Below, piece after piece: positions 1-8,567 of a stretch of DNA of 64,000 nucleotides. Source of the stretch: Methanothrix soehngenii GP6 (GTDB lineage: Archaea > Halobacteriota > Methanosarcinia > Methanotrichales > Methanotrichaceae); NCBI RefSeq assembly GCF_000204415.1, contig NC_015416.1:1612001-1676000 (forward strand), written 5' to 3'. The stretch's first letter is position 1. Each line of letters opens with the position of its first letter. The translations under genes were made by a program, and so were the position numbers. The notes below the pieces were generated by a model, which did no database searches, was not told the DNA's origin, and saw only the letters and a program-made list of their open reading frames with translations.

Positions 1-73
1 CTCTGCCATTGTGTCTTGCATGATATTCCTCCAATACAAAGTCATAAATCCCTGACGGCTCAACTATTGCGCA

Positions 74-1546
74 GTGGTCGAAATATCCCGATGGGCTTTG
101 GTCCTTTTGATGCTGTTCATTTGCTCTGCAACCGCCGCAGAGCCAGATGAAGATCACCATATAAAGCTAACAAAGGAGGTCGTAGCATCAGGGGATATCA
201 TCTCTCAATTGATATCTGGAGAGCCTGTGAGGTATGATAATGTCACTATATCCGGCTCACTAGAGCTGGCAGAGCTGCAGGGATCATTGTCGCAGCCCGT
301 GAGGATTACCAACAGCATCTTCTTGGGGCCGGTAAGGTTTGCTGCGGCGAGCTTTGATGAGCCAATTGACCTGCAGGGGTGCATCTTTCGGGATAACGTG
401 GACTTCTTTGGTTGCCGATTTGCAGGGGGGGCCGGATTTGCAGGGGTCACCTTCGAGGGTCAGGCAGATCTTCGCAACACCTATTTCGGCGGGCAGGCCT
501 CATTTCTGAGCGCTCAATTCTCTGAAGACGCCAGCTTTAGGAACAGCCAGTTTGCTGGAGATGGCATCTTCCTCAACAGCAGCTTTGCCCGGGATGTGGA
601 CTTCGATTTCGCTCAGTTCCAGCGGCTGGCCTCTTTTGCAGATGCCAGGTTTGTCAATGTGAGCTTTCTGGAGACCCAATTCGGCGGCCACACATCATTT
701 TTGAATGCTGAGTTTCATGGCAATGCGGCCTTCGCCGCCACCAGATTTGTCGGCAGTGTGGTCTTCCGCGAGGCCGGATTCCTCTTGGGGAGCACCTTTG
801 GCCTCTCCAGCTTCGGGGGGCTGGCAGATTTTACCAATGTCTATTTCAACAAAACAGCCTACTTCGGGGGGGTCAAGTTCACCGACCTGGCTTATTTCGT
901 CAATGCCCGGTTTGATGATGACCTGAACATGGAGGATTCCAGGCTCTATAACATGCGTCTGGACAACGTGAGCCTTCAGGAAGACTCGAAGATCAACCTC
1001 AACAACTCAGATTTCACCAAGCTGGAGGTTCGCTGGGCGGTGATAAAGGATCGGCTGGTTTACAATGGCGCCGCTTATCTGGCCCTGGTCAAGAACTATA
1101 AGAGCCTGGAGTGGTTTGACGATGCCGACGACTGCTACTATCAGTACCGCAGAATAGGGCAGGACCAGGCACCCTGGGGCTGGGGAAAGATCTCGGATCT
1201 GATCTCCTGGCTCTCCTGCGGCTATGGGGTCCGGGTGAGCTATACCGCCTTTTGGTGCCTCTTTACCATTCTGTTCTTCGGGGTGATCTTCTGGGCAGGA
1301 AAGGGGATGAACAAGTTCGAGATCGAGGGGATGGAGCTTCCTGGAGACCATCGCCTGAGGCCCACAGCGAGGGTATCTTTCACCGATGCCCTTTACTTTT
1401 CCATCGCCATGTTCACCACCTCCCAGGCACCGGTCAACACTTATCCCGTGGGCTTCTACCGCCACCTGGCCATGGCAGAGGGAATCCTTGGATGGTTCTT
1501 CCTCGGTCTGTTCGTAGTAGTATTGAGCGGCGTTCTCATCCGCTAA
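74..1546 (+). CDS. Pentapeptide-repeat membrane protein with channel-like C-terminus
   Basis: 490 aa. An N-terminal signal peptide (hydrophobic residues about 8-20, ending in Ala-Ala) is followed by about 250 residues of five-residue repeats with Phe and Ala/Leu at the central positions (F-x-x-A-x-F type), the signature of a pentapeptide-repeat beta-helix. The C-terminal 110 residues hold two hydrophobic segments around a short re-entrant stretch (TTSQAP), an arrangement like two-TM ion channels (Ion_trans_2) but without the TVGYG filter. The repeat helix should lie outside the membrane and the C-terminus anchor it. Selectivity or transport is not supported by the filter sequence. The tRNA gene follows 83 bases downstream. 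Confidence 0.75.
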   Translation: MVEISRWALVLLMLFICSATAAEPDEDHHIKLTKEVVASGDIISQLISGEPVRYDNVTISGSLELAELQGSLSQPVRITNSIFLGPVRFAAASFDEPIDLQGCIFRDNVDFFGCRFAGGAGFAGVTFEGQADLRNTYFGGQASFLSAQFSEDASFRNSQFAGDGIFLNSSFARDVDFDFAQFQRLASFADARFVNVSFLETQFGGHTSFLNAEFHGNAAFAATRFVGSVVFREAGFLLGSTFGLSSFGGLADFTNVYFNKTAYFGGVKFTDLAYFVNARFDDDLNMEDSRLYNMRLDNVSLQEDSKINLNNSDFTKLEVRWAVIKDRLVYNGAAYLALVKNYKSLEWFDDADDCYYQYRRIGQDQAPWGWGKISDLISWLSCGYGVRVSYTAFWCLFTILFFGVIFWAGKGMNKFEIEGMELPGDHRLRPTARVSFTDALYFSIAMFTTSQAPVNTYPVGFYRHLAMAEGILGWFFLGLFVVVLSGVLIR

Positions 1547-1629
1547 AATGGAATTGTTGAGCAAAATCCGAGCCGCCGATCCGGAAAGGTTGATATATCT
1601 GTTGGTTAAACCAGGAGAGTCCAAAAGAA

Positions 1630-1704
1630 GGGCGCGTGGCCTAGTCAGGATAAGGCGGCAGCCTCCTAAGCTGTAGATCGGGGGTTCGAATCCCTCTGCG
1701 CCCG
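1630..1704 (+). tRNA. tRNA-Arg (anticodon CCT)
   Basis: Full cloverleaf. The acceptor stem GGGCGCG pairs with TGCGCCC, closed by a G-T pair. The anticodon stem GCAGC/GCTGT encloses loop CTCCTAA, so the anticodon is CCT (Arg, AGG codon). The T arm is GGGGG-TTCGAAT-CCCTC. There is no encoded CCA and no intron. Confidence 0.95.
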
Positions 1705-1730
1705 CTTGCTTTTTATTTATCTGGTTGGAC

Positions 1731-2603
1731 TCAGGGAACGATCTTGGATATGGCCAGCTCCAGAATATCCTCCGCACCCGACTTTTTCAGCAGGGGAATG
1801 AGCAGGTTGACCTGGGATCGGTCCACCACCGTCTCTATGGCATAGTAATCGGTGCTGTACAGCTTGGAGAGGGTGGGCCTTTTCATGCTGGGAAGCATGG
1901 ATATGACGGCATCCAAGGCGGCTTCTGGCACGTTCATCTTCAAGAGGGTCTTTCCTCGCGCCCTCATAACAGCCAGGAGGAGTGTCTGGACTGCGGAGAT
2001 GTCATCGTGTTTCTCCTTATCGGCAAAGCTCTTCTTATTGGCTACCAGCTCTGAAGTCGACTCCAGCATGACATCGATGATCTTCAGGCCGTTCTTCTTA
2101 AGGGTAGAGCCGGTCTCGGTGAGGTCCACCACCACGTCGGTCAGCTCGGGAACCTTGGCCTCGGTGGCGCCAAAGGAGAACTGGATGTCCACTGGAATTC
2201 CGAGGTTTGAGAAGTAGGCCCTGGTCAGATTGGGATATTCTGTGGCCACCCTGCTACCCGGCTTTATCATTCGGGCTGAGCTTATCTGGAGGCTCTCCAG
2301 CACCGCCACCACCAGCTTCACCGCTCCTGGCCCCTGCTTGCCATAGTTCAGATCGGCTACCTTGGTCACAATGGCCCCGGACTCCATGATCCAGTCTGTG
2401 CCCGAGATCCCCAGGTCGAAGTAGCCCTTGGCCACATATCCTGGTATCTCCTGCGGGCGGAGGATCTTCACCTTGCCTATGCGCGGATCATCTATACGGG
2501 CGTTGTACTCCCGCTCAGTTCTCTTAACCTCCAGCCCCGCCTGCTCGAAGAGCTGCAGGGTCTGGTTTTGCAGGCTGCCCTTGGGAATAGCGATGTCAAT
2601 CAT
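1731..2603 (-). CDS. hisG: ATP phosphoribosyltransferase, long form
   Basis: 290 aa, first step of histidine biosynthesis (ATP + PRPP to phosphoribosyl-ATP). The N-terminus IAIPKGSL, the segment DLGISGTDWI, and the phosphate/PRPP-binding stretch DLTETGSTL near residue 160 are characteristic. The length and a C-terminal domain of about 75 residues after residue 210 indicate the long, HisZ-independent form with a histidine-feedback domain. It converges on the tRNA-Arg gene and diverges from the phosphoesterase gene, sharing a 170-base promoter region. Confidence 0.95.
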   Translation of the reverse strand: MIDIAIPKGSLQNQTLQLFEQAGLEVKRTEREYNARIDDPRIGKVKILRPQEIPGYVAKGYFDLGISGTDWIMESGAIVTKVADLNYGKQGPGAVKLVVAVLESLQISSARMIKPGSRVATEYPNLTRAYFSNLGIPVDIQFSFGATEAKVPELTDVVVDLTETGSTLKKNGLKIIDVMLESTSELVANKKSFADKEKHDDISAVQTLLLAVMRARGKTLLKMNVPEAALDAVISMLPSMKRPTLSKLYSTDYYAIETVVDRSQVNLLIPLLKKSGAEDILELAISKIVP

Positions 2604-2720
2604 TTCTTGGTCTCCTCTCCAGCAACATATTTCATCTTTCGCCCGATCTGATAGCCCCTTTCAATTTATAACCAATTCCATTGGCTTGTCAATCGTCAAA
2701 AACAGTCCCTCCTGGCTCAC

Positions 2721-2776
2721 AATATTTATAAATAACTACTGTGATACCATTTTTGTGAAAGGGGGAAGGGGAGATT
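2721..2776 (+). promoter_or_regulatory. TATA box and ribosome binding site of the phosphoesterase gene
   Basis: An AT-rich TATTTATAAAT lies at 2723-2733, about 45 bases before the start codon. A purine-rich GGGGGAAGGGGAG at 2761-2773 sits just upstream of the ATG at 2777. This is a standard archaeal promoter-plus-SD layout, facing away from hisG. Confidence 0.6.
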
Positions 2777-3718
2777 ATGTCAGCAGTGATCATCTCGGAT
2801 ACGCACTTTGGCCTTGATTCATCCACACTCAGCGATCCTTCTAAGGTCGATCGGTTGATGAAGGAGATATCGGTTTATGGGGGAGGATGCGACCAGGTCA
2901 TCTTATTGGGAGATATATTCGATTTCTGGAGGGTGCGGCCTGAGAATGCCCTGCGAGAGTCGGTTCCCCTTTTAAAGAGGTTGGGCGAGGAGGATCTTAA
3001 GATCCACTATGTGGTGGGAAATCACGATCATCATTTGGTGGTGCAAAAGCAGGAATCGGACTTCATGGAGAGGACTGCGCGTGGCGACCTTTTTCCCGTA
3101 TACTCACCCTCTTTGCGCTGGCGCCAGACCATAAACGGCCTGAACATCGATATGCTCTACCCCACCTACCGCATCCGCTGCTGCCACCGGACGGTGCTTT
3201 TCACTCACGGCCACCACCTTGCCGGCATTCATATCTTCACCATGCAGATGGTGGAGAGGATTCGCCGGCTTTACGGAGAGGAGCTCCTCCCCGCGGACCT
3301 GGAGATGATGATGGCCTATGCTTATGAGAGCATCTACCGCTCCTCATACATCGGCGAGATGGTCTCCTTTGAGGAGAGGGTCTGGAAGGCATCCAGCCTT
3401 TTGCAGAGGATCACCACCGGGGTTTTTCATGATCACCATATCGCCTCGGTGGAGGCGCAGTATGAGGCCATAGAGAGATTTATTCGCGACAGGAATCTGG
3501 GTGAGATCGACTGCTTCATCTATGGGGATACCCACCGGGCAGGGATCTTCCAGAGGATGGGGGGTCCATTGGCGGTGAATGCTGGAAGCTTCACCCGGGT
3601 TCCAGGAAAAGGCTCTCGCATCAAGACTCCAGACACTTACATCATTCTCGATGACGATGGCCTGGCTTTGAGGCAGCTGGGAAAGGCCGAGCCCCTATTT
3701 CTATGCGAGCTTCTCTGA
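2777..3718 (+). CDS. Calcineurin-like metallophosphoesterase (LpxH-type fold)
   Basis: 313 aa. All metal-binding blocks are present: ISDTHFG near residue 7, LLGDIFDFW near 43, GNHDHH near 82, THGHH near 143 and GDTHRAG with NAGSF towards the C-terminus. The order and the DIFDFW signature match the UDP-2,3-diacylglucosamine hydrolase-like branch, but archaea lack lipid A, so the natural substrate is unknown. The enzyme is soluble, with no signal peptide. A strong SD precedes the ATG. Confidence 0.85.
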   Translation: MSAVIISDTHFGLDSSTLSDPSKVDRLMKEISVYGGGCDQVILLGDIFDFWRVRPENALRESVPLLKRLGEEDLKIHYVVGNHDHHLVVQKQESDFMERTARGDLFPVYSPSLRWRQTINGLNIDMLYPTYRIRCCHRTVLFTHGHHLAGIHIFTMQMVERIRRLYGEELLPADLEMMMAYAYESIYRSSYIGEMVSFEERVWKASSLLQRITTGVFHDHHIASVEAQYEAIERFIRDRNLGEIDCFIYGDTHRAGIFQRMGGPLAVNAGSFTRVPGKGSRIKTPDTYIILDDDGLALRQLGKAEPLFLCELL

Positions 3719-3790
3719 ATTTTGGATCATATCCACTCCATGCCAAGATTGGAGAAGATTATTATAATCGTGGTCTGCCTTTCATAATCG

Positions 3791-4306
3791 ATGAATCTCA
3801 TTGATGCCCTGAAAAGCAGGAGGTCGATCCGAAGGTATCAGTCCCGTCCCATCCCCAAAGATCTGGCCAAATCCCTGATCGATGCCGCCCAGACTGCACC
3901 TTCTGCGGGTAACCTCTCGGCCAGAAGATATGTCCTGGTGAGCAATGAGGATATGAGGCGGCTGCTGGCCGCTGCCGCCTACGGCCAGGAGCATATCGAA
4001 GAGGCTCCTCTTCTCATCGCGGTCTGCGCTGATGTGAAGGCATCCAGCGTTCGCTATGGCAGCCGGGGCGGCCTATATGCCATCCAGGATGCAGATGCAG
4101 CAACGATGTGCCTTCTCCTGGCCGCTCATGATGCCGGCCTGGGGGCCTGCTGGAATGGGGCATTTGACGACGACATGGTCCGCGAAGCCCTCCATCTGGA
4201 GGATGATGTCCTGCCTGTGGCCATAGTCTCCCTGGGCTGGCCCGAGGAGAGCCCGGCCCGACCGGAGCGCACGAGGCGTGTTGGGGAGGTCAGTTGGATA
4301 GACTAG
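3791..4306 (+). CDS. Nitroreductase family flavoprotein
   Basis: 171 aa. The FMN-binding N-terminus RRSIRRYQSRPI and APSAGN, and the C-terminal block GLGACWNGAF, define the nitroreductase/FMN reductase fold. The substrate cannot be inferred. A TATA-like stretch TTATTATAAT ends about 25 bases upstream of the ATG, so the transcript may be leaderless. The 3' end overlaps the elp3 start by 13 bases, implying co-transcription. A second, frameshifted nitroreductase lies at 14040. Confidence 0.88.
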   Translation: MNLIDALKSRRSIRRYQSRPIPKDLAKSLIDAAQTAPSAGNLSARRYVLVSNEDMRRLLAAAAYGQEHIEEAPLLIAVCADVKASSVRYGSRGGLYAIQDADAATMCLLLAAHDAGLGACWNGAFDDDMVREALHLEDDVLPVAIVSLGWPEESPARPERTRRVGEVSWID

Positions 4307-5841
4307 CTGCCGGGCTGCGCAGCATTGCAGAGGCGATCCTCATGGGAGAGATAGGGGATGAGGCAGCTCTTGAAGCGGCCAAGAAGAGGCTCTCTGCTCA
4401 ACTGGGCCTGGCCTCCTTGCCCAGCAATGCCGATATCCTGGGCCAGGCAAGGGCTGGGGAACGAGAGGCTTTGAAGATGCTGATCAGAAAGCCGACTCGA
4501 ACCCTCTCTGGGGTGGCGGTCATCGCTGCCATGACCTCTCCTGCTCGCTGCCCTCATGGGACCTGCGTCCCCTGCCCGGGGGGAATCTTAAACCTCTCGC
4601 CTCAAAGCTACACTGGTAAGGAGCCGGCGGCACTTCGAGCCGAGCAGCACGGTTTTGATCCTTATGACCAGGTAACGGCAAGGCTAGCCCAGCTGGATGA
4701 GATCGGCCACCCTCTGGACAAGTCGGAGCTGATCATCATGGGGGGGACGATCACCTCCCGTCCCCTGGGATATCAGAACTGGTTTGTCAAGCGCTGTCTT
4801 CAGGCCATGAACGACTTTCCCGACGGACGGGAGAGCTCTGGCTGGCAGCCCTTCGAGTCGGTGGCCAGGGCGAATGAGTCCGCTCTGGTCAGAAACATCG
4901 GTACCACCTTTGAGACCAGGCCGGACTGGTGCCGCCCCCGGGATATAGAAGAGATGCTGCGGCTGGGGGCGACCAAGGTGGAGCTGGGGGTGCAGAGCCT
5001 GGATGAGGACCTGCTGGTGAGGATGAAACGGGGGCATAAGGTCGAGGATGCTGCCCAGGCCAGCGCCAACCTGCGAGAGGCAGGGCTGAAGGTGGGATTC
5101 CACATGATGCCCGGCCTTCCCGGCTCCAGCCCGGATCTGGATTTAGCGGTATTCAGGGAGCTCTTCTCCGATAGCCGCTTTCGTCCTGACTACCTGAAGA
5201 TCTATCCCACGCTGGTCATCGAGGGTACGGAGCTATACCGTCAGTACCTGCGGGGTGAGTATACTCCCCTGGGGGATGATGATGCGGCAGAGCTAGTCTC
5301 ACGAATCAAGGAGACCCTACCCCGATATGTTCGCCTGCAGCGGGTGCAGAGGGATATACCATCCCCTCTGATCGTGGCTGGGGTGAAGAAGTCCAATCTT
5401 CGTCAGCTGGCCAAAAAGAGGCTGGAGGATCGGGGCAGCAGCTGCCGCTGCATCCGCTGTCGGGAGGCGGGATTGAGACGGGTGGTCCAGGCCGAACCCA
5501 GGCTGGTGCACGAATCCTATATCGCCTCCGGAGCGAGAGAGCACTTCCTCTCCTTTGAGAGCGAGGATGATGTCCTGGTGGGATTTTTGCGCCTGCGCCT
5601 GAGCACCTCCGCCCGGGTGCGAGAGCTGCATGTCTACGGCCCCATGGTTCCCATCGGCAAGAGGAAGGACGGATGGCAGCATCGGGGCTATGGAGCCCGG
5701 CTGATGGAGGCGGCGGAGAGGCTGGCCCAGGAGGCGGGGTATCCCCTGATAGAGGTCACCAGCGGCATAGGGGCGAGGGGCTACTATCGCCGGCGGGGGT
5801 ACGATCTATGCCCGCCTTATATGGTAAAGAGGCTCAGATAG
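4294..5841 (+). CDS. elp3: Elp3-type tRNA U34 carboxymethyltransferase (radical SAM/GNAT)
   Basis: 515 aa. Elp3 installs the carboxymethyl group on wobble uridine using acetyl-CoA and radical SAM chemistry. The 4Fe-4S motif CPHGTCVPC (CX4CX2C) is near residue 88, followed by the radical SAM barrel; the last 150 residues are a GNAT acetyltransferase domain (YGARLMEAAERLA). The start is TTG at 4294, chosen because GGGGAGGT ends four bases upstream inside the preceding gene. Length and domain order are normal for archaeal Elp3. Confidence 0.93.
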   Translation: MDRLAAGLRSIAEAILMGEIGDEAALEAAKKRLSAQLGLASLPSNADILGQARAGEREALKMLIRKPTRTLSGVAVIAAMTSPARCPHGTCVPCPGGILNLSPQSYTGKEPAALRAEQHGFDPYDQVTARLAQLDEIGHPLDKSELIIMGGTITSRPLGYQNWFVKRCLQAMNDFPDGRESSGWQPFESVARANESALVRNIGTTFETRPDWCRPRDIEEMLRLGATKVELGVQSLDEDLLVRMKRGHKVEDAAQASANLREAGLKVGFHMMPGLPGSSPDLDLAVFRELFSDSRFRPDYLKIYPTLVIEGTELYRQYLRGEYTPLGDDDAAELVSRIKETLPRYVRLQRVQRDIPSPLIVAGVKKSNLRQLAKKRLEDRGSSCRCIRCREAGLRRVVQAEPRLVHESYIASGAREHFLSFESEDDVLVGFLRLRLSTSARVRELHVYGPMVPIGKRKDGWQHRGYGARLMEAAERLAQEAGYPLIEVTSGIGARGYYRRRGYDLCPPYMVKRLR

Positions 5842-5946
5842 AATGCAGCAGAGGCTGGATTGGCCCTCATGCGCTGCCGAGCCGGATTCACCACAACCTT
5901 TAAATTCAGTGCCCTGAAGATCATTTGCGATCTGAGGAATTAAATT

Positions 5947-6330
5947 ATGCGTTGGCAAGGCAAGATAGGAAGGAAGCTCACGGGCGGAAAGTTGATTTTG
6001 GCCCGGGGCAAGAGGAAGTTCGAGATTGGAAGAGAGCAGAGCGATACCACTATCGGCGAGGTGAGGATCAAGAAGGTCCAGGTCCGGGGCGGAAGGGAGA
6101 AGGTTAGGATGCTGCGGGGCAATATGGTTGCAGTCGCCGATCCCGTAACCGGTATGAGCAAGATGGTCAAGATCGAGACGGCAAAAGAGAATCGGGCAAA
6201 TCTGCACTACATGAGAAGGAACATTCTCACCAAAGGCGCTGTCATCAAGACGGAGATCGGGGATGCCAGGATAACCAACCGGCCCGGCCAGGATGGCATC
6301 ATCAATGCCGTACTGCTCCCATCTGAGTAG
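5947..6330 (+). CDS. rps8e: 30S ribosomal protein S8e
   Basis: 127 aa, basic. The N-terminus RWQGKIGRKLTGG and the C-terminal NRPGQDGIINAVLL are typical of archaeal/eukaryal S8e. A TATA-like CTTTAAATTC lies about 50 bases upstream. Small-subunit rRNA-binding protein. A short zinc-ribbon gene follows after 17 bases. Confidence 0.95.
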   Translation: MRWQGKIGRKLTGGKLILARGKRKFEIGREQSDTTIGEVRIKKVQVRGGREKVRMLRGNMVAVADPVTGMSKMVKIETAKENRANLHYMRRNILTKGAVIKTEIGDARITNRPGQDGIINAVLLPSE

Positions 6331-6347
6331 AATTCATTTTTGTTTTG

Positions 6348-6557
6348 ATGTTCATTGTGTTTCGCTGCAGCTGTGGACGGCATCTGTACTCTCCGGATGA
6401 TGCCAAGACCAGAACCTGCCCCTGCGGAAAGAGGACGGCCTTGAGCAGGGTGAGGATTCTGGCCACAGCCCCCGATGCCCGCGCTGCGGGCGAGATTGTG
6501 AGAAGGCTGCAGCTGGGCGATTCCGGCCTGACCGGTTTCAGTCAGGCAAAGCTTTAG
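6348..6557 (+). CDS. Small zinc-ribbon protein, DUF1922 type
   Basis: 69 aa. Two short Cys pairs, CSCGR near residue 7 and CPCGKR near 22, form an apparent zinc ribbon followed by a helical C-terminus (ARAAGEIVRRLQ). The size and pattern match the archaeal DUF1922 family (structure known from Methanothermobacter, function not). The ATG at 6348 is preferred over an adjacent upstream TTG. Probably co-transcribed with rps8e. Confidence 0.7.
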   Translation: MFIVFRCSCGRHLYSPDDAKTRTCPCGKRTALSRVRILATAPDARAAGEIVRRLQLGDSGLTGFSQAKL

Positions 6558-6565
6558 AATTTCAT

Positions 6566-6994
6566 TTATCGCCCTCTTGAACTTCTCCGGGGGATGATGG
6601 CAAATGAGGCCTGGGTTAAAGAGAGCGGTGTGCCGTCATCTCTGCTCGTCACCCCGCCCTCAACGAAGGCCACCCTTCTTCCCTTCTTAACCACCTTCGC
6701 CTGGGCGGAGATGCAGCCTTTTTTAATCCCCTGCAGGAAGCTGGTGCTCTCGGATATGGTGGCTATATCCTCCTCCTCTTCCAAGACGGTAAATAGAGCC
6801 AGGGCCATGGCCTCATCGCATAAGGCAGAGTAAAGGCCTCCCTGCAGCCATCCCACTCCATTCAGCATATCCGGCCGGACTGGCATGAACAGCACTGCCT
6901 CTCCCTCTCCATAAGAGCCCAGCTCTATTCCCATCAACCGGAAGAATGGATTGGCATCCCTGCCCAAAGCCTGGATATTTGCTAGATACCTCAT
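6566..6994 (-). CDS. PaaI-like hotdog-fold thioesterase
   Basis: 142 aa from the ATG at 6994. The sequence GWLQGGLYSALCDEAMALA matches the hotdog central helix with its catalytic-helix signature, and the following strands (TISESTSFLQGIKKG, AQAKVVKKGRR) match PaaI/YdiI acyl-CoA thioesterases. The reading frame continues upstream to 7075, but that extension is not hotdog-like and would overlap the DUF72 relic, so the internal start is used. Acyl-CoA substrate unknown. Confidence 0.75.
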   Translation of the reverse strand: MRYLANIQALGRDANPFFRLMGIELGSYGEGEAVLFMPVRPDMLNGVGWLQGGLYSALCDEAMALALFTVLEEEEDIATISESTSFLQGIKKGCISAQAKVVKKGRRVAFVEGGVTSRDDGTPLSLTQASFAIIPRRSSRGR

Positions 6995-7181
6995 CTTTAT
7001 CGACCATGCAAATCCTGGAAAACTGCGCTTATATAGCTGGTGGAAAGATAAGCTATGGTTTATGACCATTCTCATCGGTTGCAGCGGTTGGTCTTATGAA
7101 GATTGGGTGAGAGGGAGAAAAGGGAGGATGACTTCCGCCTGAACCGCTATGACTATCTTTATCCCATCGAGCAGCTCGAAT

Positions 7182-7330
7182 CCTGGATTCCAAGGAGTGA
7201 ACTACCGCGTCCTGAAGGGCGCGGCTTCCCACGTCATCGCCAAAACTTGCATCACGGATATGTGATGTAGCGGTTTTGGTTCTATGGGCGCTACGGGCTG
7301 TTCCATCCCTGTGATTAGTATGTTCCTGGA
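7182..7330 (-). ncRNA. Candidate omega/reRNA of the tnpB element
   Basis: In characterised IS200/IS605 elements the guide RNA starts inside the 3' part of tnpB and runs through the element end into flanking DNA. Here that is the minus-strand segment ending across 7202, with the hairpin at 7205-7224 as scaffold and the flanking DUF72 bases 7201 down to about 7182 as guide. Position is inferred from architecture; boundaries are approximate. Confidence 0.35.
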
Positions 7331-8389
7331 AGCATTGTAGTCTCGATCACATGAGAATCCGCAATAGGGGCACTCATGTACTCGTACCGACAGATCTTTT
7401 TCTGCGATGCTTCCACAAGCAGAACACCTTTGAGTTGTGTTCCTGGGATCTACTTTTATCAACTTCCGACCAGCACTTTGAGCCTTATACGAAAGCATGA
7501 ATACGAACTTAGACCAGGATGCATCATGGATGCTGCGATGCATACCATTATTATGGCCTTTCTCTTTCAGACCTTTGATATCAAGATCCTCAACACAGAT
7601 GATATCAAAGTTATTGACATAGGCCCGAGATAGCTTATGCAGGAAATCGTCTCGTTGGCAGTTGATTCTCTTATGCAGCTTCGCGATTTTATACTTGAGG
7701 GACTTATAATTATTCGATCCCCTCACCGCTCTGGCTAGCCTTCGTTGCAGTCTTGCCAGTTTATCAGCAGATTGCTTGGCACATCTTGGATTCTCTATCT
7801 CATTGCCAACAGAGTCAACCACGAAGGAAGTCAAACCGACATCCAGACCTACTGCTTCCTCGGTTTCTGATAACGGCTGTGGTTCCTGATTAGCCTGGAC
7901 TATGGCGAACCATCTCTCGCCTTCTCTCTTGACTATGACTGCTTTGATGCAACCTTCGATCTTTCGATAGATCTTGATCCGCATGTCCCCGATCTTGGAT
8001 AGATGCAGTACGCCATGATCTTGATCGATTTTGAAGCCTGATTGGTTGTAATTTAGGGTATTATACCAACCATATCCCTTGAATCTGATATGACCAATCT
8101 TCCGACTGTTCTTCTTGGATGCTGCTAGTCCCTTGATGTTAGACCAAAGAGTGTAATTCACCATCTGGAGGACTTTGGAATAGACCCGATTCAGTTTCGG
8201 ATTCTCAAGCTTCAGAGATGGGATCTTGTTCTGAGTATCATAGGTCTTGAGCTTGATGCCTTTCTCTTTAGCATCATTCAGGTCTTGGAGAATCCGGTTA
8301 TATAGCCATCTACAAGCATCCAAATTCTCAGCTAACTTCCATTGAGTGATCTTGTTCGGGAAGATGGGATATTTGTAGCTGATAATCAT
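7202..8389 (-). CDS. tnpB: TnpB RNA-guided nuclease
   Basis: 395 aa. RuvC-like motifs are intact: GLDVGL near residue 185, EDLDIKGL near 270 and DRDYNASRNI near 345. A four-Cys zinc finger (CSAC...CPYC) lies between the last two. An N-terminal helical/HTH region precedes them. TnpB cuts DNA next to its motif using an RNA made from the 3' end of its own element. The C-terminal residues (AAPFRTR) are encoded by the terminal hairpin. Intact and possibly active. Confidence 0.92.
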   Translation of the reverse strand: MIISYKYPIFPNKITQWKLAENLDACRWLYNRILQDLNDAKEKGIKLKTYDTQNKIPSLKLENPKLNRVYSKVLQMVNYTLWSNIKGLAASKKNSRKIGHIRFKGYGWYNTLNYNQSGFKIDQDHGVLHLSKIGDMRIKIYRKIEGCIKAVIVKREGERWFAIVQANQEPQPLSETEEAVGLDVGLTSFVVDSVGNEIENPRCAKQSADKLARLQRRLARAVRGSNNYKSLKYKIAKLHKRINCQRDDFLHKLSRAYVNNFDIICVEDLDIKGLKEKGHNNGMHRSIHDASWSKFVFMLSYKAQSAGRKLIKVDPRNTTQRCSACGSIAEKDLSVRVHECPYCGFSCDRDYNASRNILITGMEQPVAPIEPKPLHHISVMQVLAMTWEAAPFRTR

Positions 8390-8567
8390 ACAAATACAGA
8401 TATGCTTACCTAATATTTATATCAGTTGAGGGCGGCGTGAAAGTAATTATGGCAAAGGACTCCGCTTTCATCCTGTTGCGACTGCGTCGCAACTCCCCCG
8501 TACTCGCAGTCCGGGAGACCACCCTGAAGGATGGGGACTTCCCGCTCCGTCCTTCGCAATCCTACGA
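8390..8567 (-). other. Promoter-side non-coding end of the tnpB element
   Basis: 178 bases between the tnpB start and the element boundary. AT-rich near tnpB (TAATATTTATAT), then GC-rich with inverted repeats (GTTGCGACTGCGTCGCAAC) and a CCCTGAAGGATGGGG hairpin resembling the terminal hairpins of related elements in this window. No gene is seen. Confidence 0.55.

Larger units (their letters stand above)
7202..8567 (-). mobile_element. IS200/IS605-type element carrying only tnpB
   Basis: Boundaries are set by the interrupted DUF72 frame: codons end at 7201 and resume at 8568. The element encodes TnpB on the minus strand and no TnpA, so it would need a transposase in trans. The left boundary coincides with the tnpB stop codon, and a hairpin CCGCG...CGCGG sits at its edge. 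On the minus strand the flank entering the tnpB-upstream end reads TTTAAC, a plausible TnpB target-adjacent motif. Confidence 0.82.

Noticed and set aside
1007-1777. 256-aa minus-strand frame across the tRNA-Arg gene
   Set aside because: It covers the tRNA and the channel-like gene on the opposite strand; no recognisable protein.
7200-7204. Pyrrolysine read-through at the tnpB TAG
   Set aside because: The stop coincides with the element boundary and beyond it lies target-gene DNA, so read-through would add unrelated residues.
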